Source of the DNA: Holophagales bacterium
GTDB lineage: Bacteria > Acidobacteriota > Thermoanaerobaculia > Multivoradales > Multivoraceae
Direction: 5' to 3'
DNA: 64,000 bases
Assembly: GCA_009843505.1 (NCBI GenBank)
Contig: VYDI01000032.1
Coordinates: 1 to 64,000 of the forward strand
Shown here: in pieces, positions 50,703 to 59,680 of the stretch
Layout: each line of letters opens with the position of its first letter
Position numbering within the stretch: the stretch's first letter is position 1
Made by a program: the position numbers and the translations under genes
The notes under the pieces: generated by a model
Told to the model about the DNA's origin: nothing
The model's database searches: none
The model's input: only the letters and a program-made list of their open reading frames with translations

Positions 50703-52067
50703 CTACAGTCCCCGTACGTAGCGCTCGAACTCGGCCTGGATCTCCACCGGCGTGGTTTGGAACACCGCCTCCAGGGCGTCCCGGCTGGGGTAGCCCTCGG
50801 CCAGGTAGAGCAGCATCCTGGCGAAGGACTGCCCGCTCTCCCAGTCTTCCCGGCCATGGTGCAGGAAGTGGGTCAGAAGCCAGGAGAAGCTGTAGTAGTG
50901 CTGCGCCCGCTCGCCGTAGAACGTGTCGGCGGTGGTTTCCATCAAGTCGGCGATCTCGGGCGCCTCGCCTTTTCGCAGCGCGGACTTCGCCTCTTCCAGG
51001 TTCCACGTCGTCAGGCTTTGCAACCGGACGGGCCCCCTGCCGCCGTGCGAGATCGCATACCGTCCGCGATCGACCGCGCCCGGAATCAGCGTGCCCCGCT
51101 CGATCTTCGAGTTGCCGAAGTACTCCGCCATGCCCTCCTCGGCCCATCGCGGCAGGTCCGACCCCGGCCCCGTCAGGTAGGTGTCGCTGAAGGCATGAAA
51201 CGCCTCATGGAGCATCGTGTGCAGCAGTTCGTCGAAGTACCGGACCTCCTGGTGAAAAGCCAGCAGACCCGGTGAATGGTAGAAGCCGGCGCCGGGAAGT
51301 CGGCCCCCGAGTTCCTCCTGAAGCCGCCGGAGGTTGTCGCGTCTGCTGAACAGGTAGACGACGACCTTGAAGCGTGCCGGCAGCGGCTCGACGTGCGGAT
51401 CGAACAGGTCGTGGAGGATCCGGAACACCGCCTCCATGTTCCCGGCCAGGATGTCGACTGTCGACTCATCATCCGCGTCGCTGATCAGGATGAAGCGGTC
51501 CGTTTCGCGGCGTTCTCTGCGCTCGCGGTCGATGTACTTCTCGGCTACTTCGATCGTCCGGTTCAGGATCCGGACCCGTTCGGCGAGAGTCGGCTGCGGC
51601 ATCGGACTGGGGAGAGCCCCGGCCGACACCAGGACATCGAGTTGCGGATCGAAACGCCTGCGGGTGGGAGCGTTCCGCTCTTCCTCGGGGCTCTGGAACT
51701 TCATCCTCCACGACAGAGTGGAGGCGATGGCATTGCCTTCACCGTCGCGGGCCGGGCCGTAGCGCCAGCCGCCGACGCTGCGCTCGACCTGGAATCGGAG
51801 GAGGTCATCGAACTCGGACGAGGGCTCGATGGCGAGGACCTCGACCCGCGACACCGCTCCGGCGGCGTCGATCTCGACCCGGATCTCGACTTCCGGATCG
51901 ATGCCGCTGCCGGCGAGCTCGTGCGGTACGAGGAGCTGGTGGCTGCGGATCGCTACTGGGCCGGTGGCGATCTGGGCGGCTGCGTCCTGGGCAGCCGCTC
52001 CACCGGCCGTCAGGAATCCAACGGCGGCAATCGAGGCGAGCTTCCCGAAACGTCGGAGACCGGCCAC
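50703..52067 (-). CDS. Exported gluzincin-like protein with HExxH motif
   Basis: A 454-aa protein with a signal peptide (RRFGKLASIAAVGFLTAGGAAAQ). After an N-terminal TonB-C-like segment (EIRVEIDAAGAVSRVEVLAIEPS...GWRYGPA) it has a metallopeptidase-like domain: LLHTMLHEAFHAFSDTYL (His-Glu-x-x-His) followed by RWAEEGMAEYFGN, which supplies the third ligand Glu. This pattern resembles DUF1570-type proteins. The GTG at 52067 overlaps the upstream gene by 58 bases in another frame; no better start exists. It is convergent with the TPR gene. Confidence 0.78.
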   Translation of the reverse strand: MAGLRRFGKLASIAAVGFLTAGGAAAQDAAAQIATGPVAIRSHQLLVPHELAGSGIDPEVEIRVEIDAAGAVSRVEVLAIEPSSEFDDLLRFQVERSVGGWRYGPARDGEGNAIASTLSWRMKFQSPEEERNAPTRRRFDPQLDVLVSAGALPSPMPQPTLAERVRILNRTIEVAEKYIDRERRERRETDRFILISDADDESTVDILAGNMEAVFRILHDLFDPHVEPLPARFKVVVYLFSRRDNLRRLQEELGGRLPGAGFYHSPGLLAFHQEVRYFDELLHTMLHEAFHAFSDTYLTGPGSDLPRWAEEGMAEYFGNSKIERGTLIPGAVDRGRYAISHGGRGPVRLQSLTTWNLEEAKSALRKGEAPEIADLMETTADTFYGERAQHYYSFSWLLTHFLHHGREDWESGQSFARMLLYLAEGYPSRDALEAVFQTTPVEIQAEFERYVRGL

Positions 52068-52834
52068 TCCAGTACTCGGCGGGTCCCGGATGTCTCGCCT
52101 CCGTCCACGAGGGCCTGCGGGCCGCGTGTCGACGCATCGGGCAGGAAGGAGCGCAGCCAGGCGGTGGCCACGACCTCGGCGATGCCGAGGATCTCGCCGC
52201 GGTTGGCGCGGGAGTGCGCCGCCGCGGTTTCCACCAGATCGATGAGATCGCGCTCGGCGTCTCCGGTGGGAAAGCCGAAGACCCCTGACAGACGCCCGGC
52301 CTTTTCGTTCTCCAGCGTGATGACGCGCGCGCCGACCAGGTCTCCCTCTTCCAGTGGATCCATCGCGGGATGCGGCTCGACCCGGACACGCTCGCGGCTG
52401 GTCACCTCGTCGAGAGGGATCAGGTCCCCCTCCAGGCGGCCGATCCGGTAGAGCTGCAACGTACTTCCGACCAGCGCTTCGAGCCATTGGCGCTCGGTGA
52501 CCTCCAGCAGCAGGCCGCCCCGACCGAGCAGCTTCTCGGCGAAGCTGAAGGAACGGCAATCGCCCTCCTCGGCGTCGGGCTCGAAGCGTCCCTGGGCGAG
52601 GATGCAGCTCATCGCGTTGGCGAAGAAAGTGGACTGGTCGCGGCTGCTCCGGGCCTGGAGTTGCTCTTCCAGGTCGATCCGCTCCTGGTCGTCGAGGCCG
52701 ATCAGGAACTGGTCCTCGATCGCCCATTCGACTTCCTCGCCGTAGCGTTCCAGCAGCCAGCCGCTAGCGCGTTCCACCGCGCGATCGAGCGCGGAGACGC
52801 CTACGGAGAGGGGAGCAACTTGCTGCTGTTCCAT
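52010..52834 (-). CDS. Conserved hypothetical cytoplasmic protein
   Basis: A 274-aa protein without a signal peptide or a motif I recognise. It is acidic and helical at the N-terminus (LDRAVERASGWLLERYGEEVEWAIEDQFLIGL) with a conserved-looking FFANAMSCILAQGRFEP and FAEKLLGRGGLLLEVTERQWLEALVGSTLQLYRIGRL. Its 3' end overlaps the start of the exported HExxH protein, suggesting co-transcription. The start has no strong ribosome-binding site, but an AT-rich region upstream (52850-52890) looks like a promoter. Confidence 0.7.
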   Translation of the reverse strand: MEQQQVAPLSVGVSALDRAVERASGWLLERYGEEVEWAIEDQFLIGLDDQERIDLEEQLQARSSRDQSTFFANAMSCILAQGRFEPDAEEGDCRSFSFAEKLLGRGGLLLEVTERQWLEALVGSTLQLYRIGRLEGDLIPLDEVTSRERVRVEPHPAMDPLEEGDLVGARVITLENEKAGRLSGVFGFPTGDAERDLIDLVETAAAHSRANRGEILGIAEVVATAWLRSFLPDASTRGPQALVDGGETSGTRRVLEWPVSDVSGSSPRLPPLDS

Positions 52835-52920
52835 GCCGGGATGCTAACTGTGTTTCGTTGTAAATACCACAAAATGCGGAACTTAGCGAAATCGGCACGT
52901 CTTCCCCGGGTCCTTTTGCC

Positions 52921-54006
52921 TCATGCGGAATCGGTGTTTTCGGGGTCTCCGTCGCCGTCCATCCTGCTGTACGCCGTCTGGACGCAGTGGATCTTGAGGG
53001 CGTCCGGCGCGGTGGCCAGGAACCCCTGCCACTCAATCTCGGCGATCGCCTCCTCGGGGCTCAGGCCCTGTTCGTGGGCGGCGGACGCCTGGTTCCAGAA
53101 GTCGGCCAGGAACTGTCTGAGGGCATCGACCTGGGCCATGTCGCTGAAGGTCGCGCCGTGGCCGGGAAGGATGAGGTCGAACTCGAGCTCCTCGAAGCGG
53201 TCGAGGGTGTCGAGCCACTCGTCGACGTAGGCATCGCCGATGTAAGCGGCGCCGGCGAGGACGAGGTCACCGGTGAAGACGAGCCGTTCGTTTGGCAGCA
53301 GGACGACGACGTCGCCGCCGGTGTGGCCGCGGCCGAGGTGGAGCAGCTCGATCGGCCGGTCCCGGCCCTCGAAGGTGCGGTGGATCGTCATCCGGCTGGT
53401 CAGGGTGACGTTGGGCGGCGTCGGTTCCGTCTCGCCGACCGCCACGTAGTGGGCCTCCTGGATCCGGATCGCGTTGTGCGCCTGGTCCTTCTCCTCTCCG
53501 TCCTCCATCGCGTCCGCCGCCTCCTTCATCACGGCGATCTGGTTCGGGATGTTCCCGGTGAAGATCGCGGCGGTCGGCTGGTCCATCACGTCCGTCATCA
53601 GCATCGCGCGGGTGAACTCGTGGCCGACGATCGCCACGTCCTCGGGAAACGACTGGTTCCCGTGGGCATGGTCGAAGTGGTAGTGCGTGTTGACGAGGTG
53701 CGTGACCGGCTTGTCCGTGACTTCGGCGATCGAGGCGAGCAGGGCCCGTGCCGCGGCCGGCGTGACGTGCGAGTCGACGACCAGGGCGTCCTCGTCCGTC
53801 ACGACCAGCATCGCGTTGCTCTGGACGAAGATCACGTCGTCTCGGCCGAGGATGAAGTAGACGCCGGGCGCGACCTCCTCGAAGGAGTGGGTGTCGGTCA
53901 GGATGGTGCCTTCGGGCAAAGCCTCTTCCGCGGCGCAGCCGGCGAGGCCGATGGCCAGGAACGCGGCGGCGAGGCAGATCGTTGCGAGTCGGTGGGTCGG
54001 GCGCAT
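52921..54006 (-). CDS. Metallo-beta-lactamase-fold lipoprotein
   Basis: A 361-aa MBL-fold hydrolase. The lipoprotein signal RLATICLAAAFLAIGLAGC is cut before Cys. The Zn site is NTHYHFDHAHGN (HxHxDH), with further ligands in HLGRGHTGGD, FTGDLVL (Asp) and LPGHG. This set is closer to broad MBL hydrolases (including SdsA- or quinoprotein-like members) than to typical beta-lactamases. GAGGAG lies nine bases before the ATG at 54006. Probably periplasmic and membrane-anchored; the substrate is unknown. Monocistronic. Confidence 0.9.
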   Translation of the reverse strand: MRPTHRLATICLAAAFLAIGLAGCAAEEALPEGTILTDTHSFEEVAPGVYFILGRDDVIFVQSNAMLVVTDEDALVVDSHVTPAAARALLASIAEVTDKPVTHLVNTHYHFDHAHGNQSFPEDVAIVGHEFTRAMLMTDVMDQPTAAIFTGNIPNQIAVMKEAADAMEDGEEKDQAHNAIRIQEAHYVAVGETEPTPPNVTLTSRMTIHRTFEGRDRPIELLHLGRGHTGGDVVVLLPNERLVFTGDLVLAGAAYIGDAYVDEWLDTLDRFEELEFDLILPGHGATFSDMAQVDALRQFLADFWNQASAAHEQGLSPEEAIAEIEWQGFLATAPDALKIHCVQTAYSRMDGDGDPENTDSA

Positions 54007-54077
54007 GGGAACTGCTCCTCTCCGGTTCGGTTCACCCGTCGGTCGAAGGGAATCATAGATCCCCGGATGGCTCGGGA

Positions 54078-55799
54078 TCACAACTCCAGCCGGCGCATCC
54101 GCCGCACCGCGTAGTCGCAGGCGCGGGCGGTGAGCGCCATGTAGGTCAGGCTTGGGTTCTGGCAGGCTGACGACGCCATCGCGGCGCCGTCGGTGATGAA
54201 CAGGTTCGGCACATCCCAGGACTGGCACCAGCCGTTGAGCACGGACGTCGCGGGATCCCGGCCCATCCGCGCCGTCCCCATCTCGTGGATGGCGAAGCCC
54301 GGCAGGGAGTTTCGGTTGAAGGTGCGGATGTTCCTGGCGCCGAGCGCTTCCAGCATCTCGGCGGCGCGAGTCTGGATGCTCTCGCGCATCGCCTCTTCAT
54401 TCTCGCCGTAGCTCATCGTGATCCGGGCCGCCGGAATTCCCCAGCGGTCCTCAAGCTCCGGGTCGATCGTCACGCGGTTGTCGGGGTTGGGGAGGTTTTC
54501 GCCGAAGCCGCTGAAGTTGAGACGCCACGGTGCGAGCCCGCGCAGGCTCGCCTTGTAGTCGGCGCCGAAACCCGGCTGGCCGATGCCGCCCTGCCACAGG
54601 GTTCTGCGGCGGGCGCCGCACTGGTAGCCGAAGCCGCGCAGGAAGCCCTTCTCCCGAGTGGCCTCGGCCCGGTCGCCGTCGAGATTGACGAAGCGGGGCA
54701 GGTAGCAGGAGTTGGGGCGTCTGCCGAAGGTCGTCTTGTCTTCCAGGCCGTCCAGGTTCCCGTTCGCGCCGACCTGGAAGATGTGGTCCATCAGGTTGCG
54801 GCCCACCTCGCCGCTCGAGTTCGCCAGCCCCTCGGCGAAGCGGGGCGTCGCCGAGTTCAGCAGGATGCGGGCCGATTCGATCGTCGACGCGCACAGGAAG
54901 ACGATGCGGCCCCGTACTTCGATCGACTCCATCGACTCGGCGTCGATCAGGTGGACGCCACTCACCCGGTCCGTCTGCTCGTCGTAGATCAGGTTGCGGA
55001 CGACGCTGTTGGGGCGCACGGTCAGCCGGCCGGTCGCTTCTGCCGCCGGCAGCGTGGCGTTCAGGCTGGAGAAGTAGGACCGGCTGATGCAGCCGCGGCG
55101 GCAGATGCCGCAGTAGTGGCAGGCGCGACGGCCCAGGTGGTGCTTGGTGAGCACCGCGACCCGGGCCGGCGTGAACCGGCGCGTGCCGCCGAAGGCGCGG
55201 TCGAGGCCTTCGCGGACCCGCTCCTCCATGCAACTCTGGGCGATCGGCGGCAGGAACTTCCCGTCCGGAAGCTGCGGCATGTTCTCCGGCTGGCCTGCGA
55301 TGCCGACGAAGGACTCCACGTGGTCGTACCACGGCGCGAGATCCCGGTAGCGGATCGGCCAGTCCGTGCCGTAACCGTCGCGGGCGTTCGCCTCGAAGTC
55401 GAGGTCGCTCCAGCGATAGCTCTGGCGTCCCCACAGCAGGGACCGTCCGCCGACGATACGGGCCCGGATCCATAGAAAGTCCTGGCCGCCATCGCCGATC
55501 GAGTACGGGTTGTCGATGTCGTCGACGAAGAACTTGCCCGACCACTCGTCGCAGGCGGCGGCGCGGCTCTGGACCGGTTGCCGCTCGGCCTGGTGCTTGC
55601 GGTCCCTCAGTCCCCGGTAGGGCATCTGCCAGGGCGGCGTGTGCTCGTTGTAGTCGCGCTCGGGAATGACCGGCGGTCCGGCCTCGAGCACCAGCGTTTC
55701 CAGGCCCTTCTCGGTCAGCTCCTTCGCCGCCCAGCCGCCGGTGATGCCGGAACCGATGACGATCGCGTCCCACGTCTTCCGTTCGATGATCTGGACCAT
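54078..55799 (-). CDS. GMC-family oxidoreductase with cysteine cluster
   Basis: A 573-aa FAD-dependent alcohol/sugar dehydrogenase. The FAD motif GSGITGG is at 16-22, VGGRSLLWGRQSYRWS at 116-131, GRNLMDH later, and the C-terminal HEMGTARMG plus NPSLTYMALTARACDYA carry the active-site His and FAD contacts. Cys227, Cys230, Cys233 and Cys237 (CHYCGICRRGC) form a Cx2Cx2Cx3C pattern that could hold an Fe-S cluster, comparable in position to the cluster of FAD glucose dehydrogenase alpha subunits. It follows its probable small partner, subunit 3, by 14 bases. Confidence 0.9.
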   Translation of the reverse strand: MVQIIERKTWDAIVIGSGITGGWAAKELTEKGLETLVLEAGPPVIPERDYNEHTPPWQMPYRGLRDRKHQAERQPVQSRAAACDEWSGKFFVDDIDNPYSIGDGGQDFLWIRARIVGGRSLLWGRQSYRWSDLDFEANARDGYGTDWPIRYRDLAPWYDHVESFVGIAGQPENMPQLPDGKFLPPIAQSCMEERVREGLDRAFGGTRRFTPARVAVLTKHHLGRRACHYCGICRRGCISRSYFSSLNATLPAAEATGRLTVRPNSVVRNLIYDEQTDRVSGVHLIDAESMESIEVRGRIVFLCASTIESARILLNSATPRFAEGLANSSGEVGRNLMDHIFQVGANGNLDGLEDKTTFGRRPNSCYLPRFVNLDGDRAEATREKGFLRGFGYQCGARRRTLWQGGIGQPGFGADYKASLRGLAPWRLNFSGFGENLPNPDNRVTIDPELEDRWGIPAARITMSYGENEEAMRESIQTRAAEMLEALGARNIRTFNRNSLPGFAIHEMGTARMGRDPATSVLNGWCQSWDVPNLFITDGAAMASSACQNPSLTYMALTARACDYAVRRMRRLEL

Positions 55800-55813
55800 G
55801 GTTGCAGCAGGCC

Positions 55814-56455
55814 TCAGGCGTCCTCGATGTCGACGCAGGGATCCCAGCGCCCGGGAACGATCCGGTAGCCGAGTTCGGACTTCATGCCGGCCTCGGAGGT
55901 GTAGTAGCCGAACAGGGTGAGCCATTTGACCAGGTCGAAGAAGGGCTGCTCGTGGAGCCGATTCACATTGCGTGAGAAGGCGCGTTCGCCGCGCTGGGCG
56001 ATCGCTTCGTCCTGCGCTTCGGTCAGAAGTTCGTCCTGCGTGTGGTCTTCGAGGTCGACGAAGCCGGCAGCCTCGGGATGGCGCTCCCGGGCGCGCGCGT
56101 CGAAGTGGTCGAGTTCGGCGAGCAGGTGATCCCGCGCCGCGTCGGGCAGCCACCCTTCGAGCAGCCGGTCGACGAAGCCCGGGATGCTGGCGTCTCCGGC
56201 GCCGGGGGTGTCGGTCGCCGGCAGGATGCGTTCGGCGATCGCGTCGAGAGTGCGTGCCTGATGTTCCGTGAGGACAGCGAGCGGTTGCGGTTCGCCGGCG
56301 GTCGCCTGCTGCGGGTGCAGGTGCAGATGCGCGAGGTGCGGGTTCGCGAACAGTTCCGCCGGCATGAAGGGCACCGCGGCGGCGCCGCCGATCATCCGAA
56401 GGGCCCGCCGGCGTCCGACGGTCTCAGCCTGTTCCTGAGCTGGGGAGCGTGTCAT
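55814..56455 (-). CDS. Gluconate 2-dehydrogenase subunit 3-family protein
   Basis: A 213-aa protein with a Tat-like signal (GRRRALRMIGGAAAVPFMPAELFA). The family motifs LTEHQARTLDAIAERILPATDTPGAGDASIPGFVD and FFDLVKWLTLFGYYTSEAGMKSELGYRIVPGRWDPC are intact. These small subunits accompany GMC dehydrogenases and guide their export or assembly. Its gene directly precedes the GMC oxidoreductase in the same operon, so the two form a periplasmic dehydrogenase complex; a cytochrome electron acceptor is not encoded nearby. Confidence 0.9.
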   Translation of the reverse strand: MTRSPAQEQAETVGRRRALRMIGGAAAVPFMPAELFANPHLAHLHLHPQQATAGEPQPLAVLTEHQARTLDAIAERILPATDTPGAGDASIPGFVDRLLEGWLPDAARDHLLAELDHFDARARERHPEAAGFVDLEDHTQDELLTEAQDEAIAQRGERAFSRNVNRLHEQPFFDLVKWLTLFGYYTSEAGMKSELGYRIVPGRWDPCVDIEDA

Positions 56456-56466
56456 CGCGGTTGATG

Positions 56467-56952
56467 CTACCGGCGCCGCTGCGCTTCGAGCTTCTTCTCG
56501 AAGCAGAGGCTGTGCGGGTCGTAGGCGTACTCGTTGTAGCACGGGATCTGGACATAGCCGAACGAACGGTAGAGGCCGATCGCGGCGGGCTGGCGCTCGC
56601 CGGTCTCGAGACGCAGCGACCTGTAGCCGAACGCCGCCGCCCGGGCTTCGAGTTCCTCCAGGATGCGACGCCCCAGGGCCTGCCCGCGGTACTCCGGGAC
56701 TACGTACATCCGCTTGATCTCGGCCTGCTCGTCGCTCAGACGGCGCAGTGCGCCGCAGGCGACGGCCTCGCCCCCGGCGGTGCGCCCGAGGAGCAGGCAG
56801 CAGCCGGGGGCGTCCAGCTTGTCCGGCTCGACGCTGTAGATGCTGTCCGCGGGATAGAGCTCGCCGAGTTCGCGGTCGAGCGCTTCGTGCAGACGGGCGA
56901 AGGCCGGGTCGCCGGGGTCGCCGGGTTCGATCCGGATGATGTCCGCGGTCAC
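56467..56952 (-). CDS. GNAT-family N-acetyltransferase
   Basis: A 161-aa GNAT protein. The acetyl-CoA loop is VVPEYRGQALGRRILEELEARA (R/Q-x-x-G-x-G/A), and LETGERQPAAIGLYRSFGYVQIPCYNEYAYDPHSLCFEKKL is typical of the small YitI/PhnO-like group. The GTG start at 56952 overlaps the acyl-CoA ligase stop as GTGA (56949-56952). The substrate is not deducible. It is third in a minus-strand operon with the hotdog and acyl-CoA ligase genes. Confidence 0.87.
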   Translation of the reverse strand: MTADIIRIEPGDPGDPAFARLHEALDRELGELYPADSIYSVEPDKLDAPGCCLLLGRTAGGEAVACGALRRLSDEQAEIKRMYVVPEYRGQALGRRILEELEARAAAFGYRSLRLETGERQPAAIGLYRSFGYVQIPCYNEYAYDPHSLCFEKKLEAQRRR

Positions 56953-58691
56953 TGAAACTCCGGGGCTTCCCTGAGCATCTGGTCCCGCAGGGTGCGCTTG
57001 TGGATCTTCTCGGTGGCGCCGCGGGGCAACTGTTCGTCCTGGAGCCACACGTAGCGCGGCACCTTGAACCGGGCCAGGTGCTCGCCGACGTGGGCGCGGA
57101 CGCCGGCCTCGTCGAGAACCTCGCCGTCCCTGGGCACCACGACGACCGCGAGCTCTTCGCCCAGCCGGTCGTCCGGGACACCGAAGGCCGCCGCCTCGTA
57201 GACGGCGGGATGCTGGTAGACGACCCGTTCGATCTCGGCGCAGTAGATGTTCTCGCCGCCGCGCAGGACCATGTCCTTCTTCCGGTCGCGGATGTAGAGG
57301 AAGCCGTCCTCGTCGATCTCGGCGATGTCGCCGGTGCGCAGCCAGCCGTCCTGGATCGTCTCAGCCGTGGCCTCGGGGCGGTTCCAGTAGCCGCGGATGT
57401 TCATCGACGACTTCATGATCAGTTCGCCCTGCTGGCCGGACGGCAGTTCGTTGCCGTCGTCGTCGATGATCTTCAGTTCGACGATCGGGCACGGCTTGCC
57501 GCAACTGTCGGGTTTCTCGACCAGCCCCTCGTCCGTGTTGCCGGCGCCGCCGGCGTTCGTCTCCGTCATCCCCCAGCCGAAGGACCAGTGCTTGTCCGGC
57601 ATGAGGACCTGCAGGCGGTCGACCATGCCGCCGGGGATCGGCGCGCCGCCGCCGGACACGGCGATGAGACTCCGCAGGTCGCGTTCCTGGAGCGCCGGCG
57701 ACTGGAGCATCTCCCAGGTCATCGTCGGTACGCCGTTGAAGGAGGTGACGCGCTCGCGCTCGATCAGCTCGAGGCCGAGTTCCGGGTTCCACTTGTACAT
57801 CATCACGATCTTGCGGCCGACTCCGAAGGAGGCGAGCAGACCGGCGTGGCTGCCGCTGACGTGGAACAGCGGCAGCGGCATCAGAATCGACGGCTGGAAC
57901 TCCGGGTTCTCGTCGGGTTCCTCGAGCAGGCCCATCGCGATTCGCTGGGCGCCGTAAAAGCCCCAACTGCCGATGCCGCTGAGGACGCCGCGATGGGTCG
58001 AGACGGCGCCCTTCGGGAACCCGGTGGTTCCCGAAGTGAAGAGGATCGTCACGTCGTCGTGAGGGCCCAGGTCAACCTCTGGCATCTGCTGTCCGGCGGC
58101 TTCACGCCAGACTTCCTCGAAGTCGTCCACGCCTTCGGGGAGCTCCTCTTCCCAGCGCACGCCGATGCTCTTGACGCCGAGCTCGGGCAGCTTGCTCGCC
58201 ACCCGCTCGTAGCGTTGCTGGTCGAAGAAGGCGAGTCTGGCGCCGGAGTCCTTGAAGCCGTACTCCAGCTCTTCGCCCGACCACCAGCCGTTCAGTGAAA
58301 CCGAGATCGCGCCGGAAGACGTGATCGCCATGAAAGCGATCACCCACTCCGGGTAGTTCCTCATGCCGATCGCCACCCGGTCGCCCTTCTTCACGCCGTA
58401 GCGGTGGATCAACTGGTGGGCGATGGCGGCCGCCCGCTCGTAGGCCTCGTTGTAGGTCAGCCGGGTGTCCTGGAACACCAGGAAGTCTTTGTCACGGTGG
58501 TCCTCGCGCGCCTGGTCGTAGACCTGGCGGAGCGTCGGCGGCAGGTTCTTGAAGACCTGGTAGTCGACACCGCGAACCGTCTCCGTCACCAGCTCCCAGT
58601 CCGCGCCCGGGGCGGTCAGGTGGGCGACCGACTCGTCGTAGGTCATCTGGCCGTGGATCGGCTCGGTCTTCATGTCACGCATGTCGTTCAT
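56949..58691 (-). CDS. Acyl-CoA synthetase (AMP-forming), FadD-like
   Basis: A 580-aa ANL ligase. The ATP motif is FTSGTTGFPKG, and the A5 WGMTETN, A7 GWLRTGD, and A8 DRKKDMVLRGGENIYCAEIE motifs follow. The C-terminal region with the catalytic Lys is RGATEKIHKRTL. An N-terminal extension of about 40 residues precedes the fold (EPIHGQMTYDESVAHLTAPG). It starts in an ATGA overlap with the hotdog-protein gene (58688-58691). It probably activates a medium- or branched-chain acid used by the neighbouring enzymes (inference). Confidence 0.9.
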   Translation of the reverse strand: MNDMRDMKTEPIHGQMTYDESVAHLTAPGADWELVTETVRGVDYQVFKNLPPTLRQVYDQAREDHRDKDFLVFQDTRLTYNEAYERAAAIAHQLIHRYGVKKGDRVAIGMRNYPEWVIAFMAITSSGAISVSLNGWWSGEELEYGFKDSGARLAFFDQQRYERVASKLPELGVKSIGVRWEEELPEGVDDFEEVWREAAGQQMPEVDLGPHDDVTILFTSGTTGFPKGAVSTHRGVLSGIGSWGFYGAQRIAMGLLEEPDENPEFQPSILMPLPLFHVSGSHAGLLASFGVGRKIVMMYKWNPELGLELIERERVTSFNGVPTMTWEMLQSPALQERDLRSLIAVSGGGAPIPGGMVDRLQVLMPDKHWSFGWGMTETNAGGAGNTDEGLVEKPDSCGKPCPIVELKIIDDDGNELPSGQQGELIMKSSMNIRGYWNRPEATAETIQDGWLRTGDIAEIDEDGFLYIRDRKKDMVLRGGENIYCAEIERVVYQHPAVYEAAAFGVPDDRLGEELAVVVVPRDGEVLDEAGVRAHVGEHLARFKVPRYVWLQDEQLPRGATEKIHKRTLRDQMLREAPEFQ

Positions 58692-59650
58692 GCCATCGCC
58701 GCCCGTTCTTTCTCGTACTCCGCCCGTTCCTTCTCGTAGCCCTCGAAGGAGTGCTTGAGCGTCGCGTTGTTCAGGATCATCTCGGCCCGCGGCTCTTTCG
58801 ACTCGGCGTCCAGAAAGGTCGTCCTGACCCAGTTCGATTCCGTGCGCCGGCTCTCGCTCAGGGCAACGATCTCGCGCTCCAGGAGGTAGTCCTGGCCGAC
58901 GAAGAGAGGACCGTCGATCATCCGGATCTGCTGGCCGGCGAACAGGCCCAGGGCCGGTCCGCGGGTCGGGAAGCCGGCCTGACGGTTGGAGTAACCCGCG
59001 AGGACGCTGACCATCTCCAGGGGGATGATCGCGCGGCCCCAGGGCGATGAGGCGCCCTCGTCCGCCGTGTACCACGGCGAGGGCTCGGTGATCCTGTCGA
59101 GCTTCTGATTCAGAGAGAAGGGATAGAGCTTGCCCATGTTCTGGTCGAAGTCCATCCGGACCTCCTCGAGTCCCTTGCCCTTCATTCCCACCTCGAGGTC
59201 ACGCAGGACGACCAGGGGCCCGGGCGGCCGCAGACGGGACATCCGGGTGGCGAGCTCGGAGGACTCGACGTCGCCGCGGATCGAGGCGGTTCCGATCAAC
59301 ACCTCCGTGCCGTCTTCCTTCTCGGCACGGATGCGGACCTGGGTCTTCCCGTTGGCGGGCTGTTCGACGAGGGCCCGCACCTGCTCGCCCTCGACCACCA
59401 TGTTCCGGTAGTGCGCGCTCAGGCAGCCGGTTTCGAACCACTCCTGCCCCCACAGGTCGTGAAGCAGGGGCACGAACTGGCTGAAGTGAGTCGGACCTTC
59501 GATCGGGCCGCCGGCCTGGAAGCCCATCTTCTCGGCCGTGGAGTCGTCGTGAATGGACAGGTGACCGCCGTACTCCTGCTCGGCGAGCATCTGTCTGGGG
59601 GTGCGCAGCGGTCCGCGGATGTAGGTCGGCGTTTCGAATGCCTCGGCCAT
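58688..59650 (-). CDS. MaoC-like double-hotdog protein
   Basis: A 320-aa protein with two hotdog-like halves. The N-terminal half contains GGPIEGPTHFSQF and the C-terminal half MVSVLAGYSNRQAGFPTRGPALGLFAGQQIRMIDGPLFVGQDYLLEREIVALSESRRTESNWVRTTFLD, a pattern seen in acyl-CoA hydratase/thioesterase relatives. No NPxH hydratase loop is visible. GAGGAG lies upstream of the ATG. It heads the operon hotdog, acyl-CoA ligase, GNAT, and its reaction is probably on an acyl-CoA. Confidence 0.75.
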   Translation of the reverse strand: MAEAFETPTYIRGPLRTPRQMLAEQEYGGHLSIHDDSTAEKMGFQAGGPIEGPTHFSQFVPLLHDLWGQEWFETGCLSAHYRNMVVEGEQVRALVEQPANGKTQVRIRAEKEDGTEVLIGTASIRGDVESSELATRMSRLRPPGPLVVLRDLEVGMKGKGLEEVRMDFDQNMGKLYPFSLNQKLDRITEPSPWYTADEGASSPWGRAIIPLEMVSVLAGYSNRQAGFPTRGPALGLFAGQQIRMIDGPLFVGQDYLLEREIVALSESRRTESNWVRTTFLDAESKEPRAEMILNNATLKHSFEGYEKERAEYEKERAAMA

Positions 59651-59680
59651 TCGGTTCTCCTCGGTTGGGAAGGGCGGAGT

